Assembly (NCBI GenBank): GCA_022839785.1 | Contig: JALHJW010000001.1 | Span: 62,001-126,000 of the forward strand | DNA length: 64,000 bases | Direction of reading: 5' to 3' | Origin: Desulfovibrio sp. | Lineage (GTDB): Bacteria; Desulfobacterota; Desulfovibrionia; Desulfovibrionales; Desulfovibrionaceae | Shown: one piece after another, positions 59,556-64,000 of the stretch | How positions within the stretch are numbered: the stretch's first letter is position 1 | Layout: each line of letters begins with the position of its first letter | The notes under the pieces: model-generated | Seen by the model: the letters and a program-made list of their open reading frames with translations, nothing else | What the model was told of the DNA's origin: nothing | Database searches by the model: none | Translations under genes and position numbers: made by a program

Positions 59556-59993
59556 TCAGCCTCCGATGCGCGCACGCCAGACGTCGCGGGCCTTGATCAC
59601 GCCCTCGATGATGGCCTGCGGCCGGGGCGGACACCCCGGCACGTTGATGTCGATGGGCAGATACTTGTCCAGCGGCCCCTCGATGCTGTACCCGCCCCGG
59701 AAGACGCCGCCGCTCACCGGGCAGATGCCCACGGCGACCGTGACCTTGGGTTCGGGGATCTCGTCCCAGACGCGCAGGACCTTGTCCTTGACCCGCGCCG
59801 TGAGAGGGCCGGTGATGAGCACGATGTCGGCATGCCGGGGGCTGCCGCAGTACTTGCAGCCCAGGCGCTCCACGTCGTAGCGCGGGATGCAGGCCGTGGT
59901 CAGCAGCTCCACGTCGCAGCCGTTGCACGAGCCCGCGTTGATCCGGTAGAGCCAGGGAGAGCGGGCCGAGAGCGTGGCGATGAGCTTCTTCAT
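59556..59993 (-). CDS. cooL: CooL, NuoB-like small subunit of the hydrogenase
   Basis: A 145-residue protein with the NuoB/EchC cluster ligands: AGSCNGCDVELLTTA, GICPVSGGVF and VPGCPPRPQAII, coordinating the proximal [4Fe-4S] cluster next to the NiFe site. It contains LGCKYCGSPRHADIVLITGPLT, normal for the family. It lies 9 nt after cooK. Confidence 0.95.
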   Translation of the reverse strand: MKKLIATLSARSPWLYRINAGSCNGCDVELLTTACIPRYDVERLGCKYCGSPRHADIVLITGPLTARVKDKVLRVWDEIPEPKVTVAVGICPVSGGVFRGGYSIEGPLDKYLPIDINVPGCPPRPQAIIEGVIKARDVWRARIGG

Positions 59994-60002
59994 GGGACCT
60001 CC

Positions 60003-60968
60003 CTACGCGCCCTGCCAGACCAGGATCAGGCTCGCCAGGGCCAGGGGCGCGGGATACCTGAGATAGAAGGTAAAGGCCTGGTCCACGCGGAAACGGCCGG
60101 TGGCCGACTTGACCACGGTCAGCGAGACCAGCATCAGCCCCGCGCACTTGCACAGGAACCAGAGCACGTTGACGAACGCCCCGCCCGGCACGGGCGCGGG
60201 GAAGAACATGGCCACGCCCAGGCCCAGCACGACCACGGACTTGAGCGCCGAGGTCAGATGGAAGAAGCCCAGGGCGGGCCCGGAGTATTCGAGCAGCGGC
60301 CCTTCGATGATCTCGGTTTCGGCCTCCGGCACGTCGAAAGGCGGCACGCCCATGGTCCCCGGCAGGAAGAGGAGATAGGCGATGAACGCGGGCCACATGA
60401 CCGGGTCCGCGATGAACTGCCCGTGGGCGATCTGATGGGCGGCCACGGCGGACAGGGAAAGCTCCGCGCCGCCTCCGACGGCCGCGCCGACGCGCATGGC
60501 CACGGCCAGAAGCACGGCCAGGAGCGGAATCTCGTAGGCCAGCATCAGGCACATCTCGCGCGAGAAGCCGAGCGCGCCGAAGGGCGAACTGGAGGCCGAG
60601 CCGCCGACCATGAGCGCGATGGCGGGCAGCGGCAGCAGATAGAAGAGGACGAGCATGTCGCCCATGCCCGCAAGACCGGAATAGGCCCCGGACACGGGAA
60701 TGAGGGCGGCGCAGACGGCCATGCCGGTGAAGCCGATCAGGGGGGCCGTCAGGAAGGCCGCCCGGTTGGCCGTGGCCGGGATGAGCGTCTCCTTGCCCGC
60801 CAGCTTGATCAGATCGAAGACGGGCTGCAGCAGGGGCGGCCCCACGCGGCGCTGCAGCCGGGCCTCGACGCGCCGGTCCAGCCCCTTGAGCAGCAGCCCA
60901 GCGGCAACGGCGAAGAGGCCGCCGGGGAACACCAGCATATGGAAGAGCGCGGGCAGGATATCGTTCAT
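60003..60968 (-). CDS. cooK: CooK, NuoH-like membrane subunit
   Basis: A 321-residue protein with about eight helices. GLDRRVEARLQRRVGPPLLQPVFDLIKLAGKE is the NuoH/HyfC signature loop, and GVPPFDVPEAETEIIEGPLLEYSG contains the conserved acidic cluster that links the Fe-S arm to the ion-pumping membrane arm. ATG 60968 gives a standard length; the same frame runs on far upstream only as a shadow of cooM. It lies 5 nt after the cooM stop. Confidence 0.95.
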   Translation of the reverse strand: MNDILPALFHMLVFPGGLFAVAAGLLLKGLDRRVEARLQRRVGPPLLQPVFDLIKLAGKETLIPATANRAAFLTAPLIGFTGMAVCAALIPVSGAYSGLAGMGDMLVLFYLLPLPAIALMVGGSASSSPFGALGFSREMCLMLAYEIPLLAVLLAVAMRVGAAVGGGAELSLSAVAAHQIAHGQFIADPVMWPAFIAYLLFLPGTMGVPPFDVPEAETEIIEGPLLEYSGPALGFFHLTSALKSVVVLGLGVAMFFPAPVPGGAFVNVLWFLCKCAGLMLVSLTVVKSATGRFRVDQAFTFYLRYPAPLALASLILVWQGA

Positions 60969-60973
60969 CGCTC

Positions 60974-63900
60974 TCACTCCTTGACCGAAGGGATGATCGT
61001 CGCCGCCAGGCCGCGCATCATCTCGGCTGGCCTGCCGTAGACGCTGCGCGCGGACATGCGGGTGGCGGCGACGTCCAGACGCACGCCGCAGGTATGCACG
61101 TCGCTGACGCGCGCCGTGCGCATCAGCGCCCGGAGCGACAGCCAGCCGATGCCGAAGGCCGTTCCGGCCAGCACGGAAACCGCCGTGGCGTTCCACGCGC
61201 CCGGTCCGGCGGCCAGCCCCCAGGGGGCCACGTCGAGGGTCGCGAGGCCGATCTCGTCCAGAACCGCGGCCACGGGCGTGAGCGCCAGCCCCGGGAAGAC
61301 GCCGGTGAGCACGCAACCGGCCGCGAGGAGGATCATGGGCGCGAGCATGACGCGCGGCGCTTCGGAGACGTGCCTGAGGTCGCGTCCGGGCTGGCCCAGA
61401 AAGGCGACGTGCAGGTACTTGGCGAAGTAAGCCAGGGTCAGCAGGCTGCCCACGAGGGAGAGCATGGCCAGGACTGTCTCGCCCTGCTGCATCAGCGCGT
61501 GGTAGATGATCCACTTGGAGGTGAAGCCGTTGCTCGGCGGCACGCCCACCACGCACAGCGCGCCCACGGCGAAGACGGCCAGGGTCACGGGCATGCGGCG
61601 GCCGATGCCCCCCAGTTCGTCCAGCGAGTGCTTGTGCGTCTGCAAGAGCAGCGCGCCCGCCACCAGGAAGAGCAGGTCCTTGAAGAGCACGTGGTTGACC
61701 AGATGCAGGAGGCCGCCCGCCACGCCCAGGGAGGTGCCCAGGGACACGCCGAGGACCATGTAGCCTATCTGGCTGACCGTGGAGTAGATGAGCACCAGCT
61801 TGAGGTCGGACTGGAGCACGGCCAGGAGCGCGGCCAGGACGATGGTCAGGCCTCCGGCCCAGGCCAGGGCCTGCATGATCGCGGCCTGTCCCCACACCCC
61901 GGCGAGTCCCGCCGCCAGCGCCCCGCCTCCGCCGAGCACGAAGAAGAGCTTGACCAGCCCGAACAGGGCGCTCTTGAGCAGCACCGAGGAGATGTAGCCG
62001 GAAACGGGCGTGGGCGCCGTGGCCGGGTGCATCTGCACGTCGATGCGCAGAGGGAGCAGCGCGGCCTTCATGCCGAAGCCCAGGGCCATGAGCCCCACGG
62101 CCACGGCCGCGAGGCCCGCGGGCATGGAGGGCAGGGCCTGGCGCACGGCGGCGAAGGAGGGACTCCCGGCCGCGTCCACCACGAGCAGCACCCCCAGGAA
62201 GAGGAAGGCCGCGCCCAGGACGTTGAAGAAGAAGTACTTGTAGCCCTCGCGCAGCGCCTGGGGCGACTCCTCGTGCGCGATGACGAAGTAGAGGCTCCAG
62301 GAACTCATGATCTCCCAGAAGGTAAAGAAGCCGAAGAGATCGGCGCTGGCGGCCACGCCGAGCAGTCCCCCGGCCATGAGCAGAAAGAAGGCGTAAAAGC
62401 GCCACTGCGTGTGGCTGTGCTCCATGTAGCCCACGGAATAGACCATGTTCAGGCAGCCCACCACGGCGACCACCATGGCGAAGCCGAAGGACAGCGTGTC
62501 CAGTTCCTGTCCGAAGGCGTACACGGCCAGGGCCGCGAGCAGCAGGACGCCCGCGGCGGACCAGCCCGCGGCGCGGGCGTTGCGGCGCAGCAGGCAGGGC
62601 AGCGCCGCGCCGAGCATGGGGATGAGCACGAAGGGCGGCCAGGATACGGACAGGGACGGCAGGGCCTGCGGGGCGAGCCGACCGGCCGAGGCGAGCATGT
62701 CCGCCACCGGCGCGACCAGGGCCAGATTCATCTGCGGAGCGACGCCCAGAAGCAGGCACGCTCCGGCCAGCAGCAGCACCGGCAGGCGCATGGCCCACGG
62801 GGCCTCGGTCACGGCCGGTCCGGCGTAGGGCATGAAGAGCAGGACGCGCAGGATGCGCATGTAGTAGACGGCTCCGGCCAGACTCGCCAGGAGCAGCGCC
62901 GCGGCCAGCTCGATGCGGCCCGAGGCCACGCAGGCCTGCAGCATCAGGTACTTGCTGGCGAAGCCGTTGAACGGCGGAAGCCCCATGATCGCCAGCAGCC
63001 CCACGGCCATGCAGGCCGCAGTCCAGGGCATGACGCGGCCGAGACCGGCCAGGTCGGCCAGCTTCCTGCCTCCGGCGCGCAGGAGCAGCGCGCCCGCGCC
63101 CAGGAACAGCAGGTTCTTCATCAGGGCATGGTTCAGCACGTGGGACAGGGCCGCCGTGGTGGACAGCCACGTGCCCAGGCCGAGAACGAGAACGATCTCG
63201 CCGATCTGCCCCATGGTGGAGAAGGCCAGGAGGCGCTTGATGTCGTCCTGGCGCAGGGCCATGACCTCGCCGTAGACCATGGTCAGCACGCCCAGCGCGG
63301 TCAGGATGAGACCGGGCCAGGTGAGGCCGCCCGCGCCCTCTCCGGCGCGCAGCAGCACGCCCGTCCCGCAGACGGCCAGCAGAATGCGCACCAGGCCGTA
63401 GACGCCGGTCTTGGTCAGCAGGCCGGAGAGGGGGCCGGAGATGGAGGACGGGGCAACGGGGTGGGCGTCGGGCAGCCAGCCGTGCAGGGGCACGAGGCCC
63501 GCCTTGACCGCGAAGCCGGTGATGACCAGAAGCAGCGCGGCCGAGAGGTGGTGCGGATCGAGCTGGGCCGAGGCGGCCGACAGCGCGGCGAAGTCCAGGG
63601 AATCTCCGCCGCCCGAAAGGAGCAGCAGGCCGGGCAGCAGGAAATACGCGCCGCCCGCGCACATCACGAAATACTTCATGCCCGCGCGCAGGGCCTTTGG
63701 CGTGCGGTCGTGCGTCACCAGGAAGTAGGAGGCCCAGGTCATCAGCTCCCAGAACCCGAAGAAGGAGCCGAAGGCCCGCGTGCAGGCTAGGCCCATGAGC
63801 GCCCCCTGCAGGAGCAGCAGGAAAAAGAAGTACCCGGCGCTCCTCTGGCCGGAGCGGATGTAGCCGGTGGAATACGCCGTGACCGCCAGCCCGATCCCGC

Positions 63901-64000
63901 CCGTGAGCACGGCGAAGAGTCTGGACAGGGGATCGAGCCCGATGTCCGCCCAGGCCAGCCCCAGGGAGGCGGCGCTGAGAAGCACGGCCAGCAGGTTGCG
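60974..64000 (-). CDS. cooM: CooM, double antiporter-like membrane subunit, N-terminus beyond window
   Basis: At least 1008 residues, open through the right edge. It contains two complete proton-antiporter (NuoL/M/N) modules in one chain. The first has GLVPLHGWLPDAHPVAPSS and HVLNHALMKNLLFLGAG; the second has KAALLPLRIDVQMHPATAPTP and HLVNHVLFKDLLFLVAG, each with the conserved Lys and His in broken helices. About 28 helices are expected. This tandem fusion is typical of CooM in Rhodospirillum and Desulfovibrio. It pumps ions coupled to the H2 reaction. The C-terminal tail (RSVYGRPAEMMRGLAATIIP) touches cooK. GTG 63985 is not the true start. Confidence 0.92.
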   Translation of the reverse strand, partial: RNLLAVLLSAASLGLAWADIGLDPLSRLFAVLTGGIGLAVTAYSTGYIRSGQRSAGYFFFLLLLQGALMGLACTRAFGSFFGFWELMTWASYFLVTHDRTPKALRAGMKYFVMCAGGAYFLLPGLLLLSGGGDSLDFAALSAASAQLDPHHLSAALLLVITGFAVKAGLVPLHGWLPDAHPVAPSSISGPLSGLLTKTGVYGLVRILLAVCGTGVLLRAGEGAGGLTWPGLILTALGVLTMVYGEVMALRQDDIKRLLAFSTMGQIGEIVLVLGLGTWLSTTAALSHVLNHALMKNLLFLGAGALLLRAGGRKLADLAGLGRVMPWTAACMAVGLLAIMGLPPFNGFASKYLMLQACVASGRIELAAALLLASLAGAVYYMRILRVLLFMPYAGPAVTEAPWAMRLPVLLLAGACLLLGVAPQMNLALVAPVADMLASAGRLAPQALPSLSVSWPPFVLIPMLGAALPCLLRRNARAAGWSAAGVLLLAALAVYAFGQELDTLSFGFAMVVAVVGCLNMVYSVGYMEHSHTQWRFYAFFLLMAGGLLGVAASADLFGFFTFWEIMSSWSLYFVIAHEESPQALREGYKYFFFNVLGAAFLFLGVLLVVDAAGSPSFAAVRQALPSMPAGLAAVAVGLMALGFGMKAALLPLRIDVQMHPATAPTPVSGYISSVLLKSALFGLVKLFFVLGGGGALAAGLAGVWGQAAIMQALAWAGGLTIVLAALLAVLQSDLKLVLIYSTVSQIGYMVLGVSLGTSLGVAGGLLHLVNHVLFKDLLFLVAGALLLQTHKHSLDELGGIGRRMPVTLAVFAVGALCVVGVPPSNGFTSKWIIYHALMQQGETVLAMLSLVGSLLTLAYFAKYLHVAFLGQPGRDLRHVSEAPRVMLAPMILLAAGCVLTGVFPGLALTPVAAVLDEIGLATLDVAPWGLAAGPGAWNATAVSVLAGTAFGIGWLSLRALMRTARVSDVHTCGVRLDVAATRMSARSVYGRPAEMMRGLAATIIPSVKE

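Noticed and set aside
59017..60552. 511-codon frame ending in CooX
   Set aside because: The N-terminal two thirds are a shadow of cooL and cooK; CooX begins at ATG 59553.
61094..63790. 898-codon open frame antisense to cooM, rich in His, Gln, Arg and Gly
   Set aside because: It is the mirror frame of a strongly conserved membrane protein in very GC-rich DNA; composition is unlike a protein family and it has no ribosome site.

Overview
The window is high-GC bacterial DNA, densely coded on both strands. Its gene content points to an anaerobic, motile, Gram-negative sulfate reducer of the Desulfovibrionaceae. The strongest evidence is a coo-type energy-converting NiFe-hydrogenase operon in the order cooMKLXUH-hypA-cooF, the order known from Desulfovibrio. 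A nik-type nickel importer, a three-gene biotin-carboxylase/fused AccA-AccD operon and several sigma54/two-component genes agree with this. I see no phage, IS element, CRISPR array or rRNA; one tRNA-Leu(CAA) is present. Taxonomy is an inference from gene content only.

Layout. 1-5 kb: 3'-truncated oligopeptide-binding lipoprotein diverging from a SWIM/SNF2 helicase, then a palindromic repeat. 5-6.6 kb: divergent argP/lysE exporter pair. 6.6-10.3 kb: a three-gene envelope cassette with overlapping ends (CHASE2 membrane sensor, small exported protein, M48 lipoprotein protease) behind an AT-rich promoter. 10.3-14 kb: ssb, a small unknown gene and a SulP transporter carrying zinc-ribbon, STAS and cyclic-nucleotide domains. 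14-18.5 kb: acyl-CoA carboxylase operon. 18.7-24.5 kb: motility and housekeeping block (motAB, purine nucleoside phosphorylase, a FlgO-like lipoprotein behind a near-consensus sigma28 promoter, infA, a cold-shock gene, a frameshifted CheX-like gene, cheW). 24.5-29.4 kb: nickel import operon nikKMLQO with a promoter/operator matching a NikR-type site. 29.5-31.5 kb: glycosyltransferase-like gene coupled to a MORN/L,D-transpeptidase gene. 32-38.4 kb: nitronate monooxygenase, tRNA-Leu, DUF554, an LldR-like regulator with a 2-hydroxyacid oxidase, an ornithine-cyclodeaminase homologue and icd. 38.4-45 kb: NlpC/P60, DUF2784, CocE hydrolase, cyclophilin, diguanylate cyclase, typA and an RRM protein with a structured leader. 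45.4-54.1 kb: a histidine kinase/sigma54 response-regulator pair that appears to drive, through a consensus -24/-12 promoter and an upstream palindrome, two receiver proteins and then a TauE permease, a membrane protein and a PEP-synthase-like protein whose catalytic His is replaced. 54.2-56.3 kb: tandem paralogues of unknown function, each behind the same promoter plus 22-bp palindromic operator. 56.4-64 kb: the coo hydrogenase operon, with cooM running off the end.

Nickel import, HypA and the Coo hydrogenase form one functional theme (nickel supply, insertion and the H2/proton-pumping enzyme). motAB, the FlgO-like protein, CheW and CheX form a motility theme. The least explained parts are the sigma54/TauE/PEP-synthase-like locus, the CHASE2-M48 cassette and the duplicated 185-residue proteins with their cloned regulatory regions.
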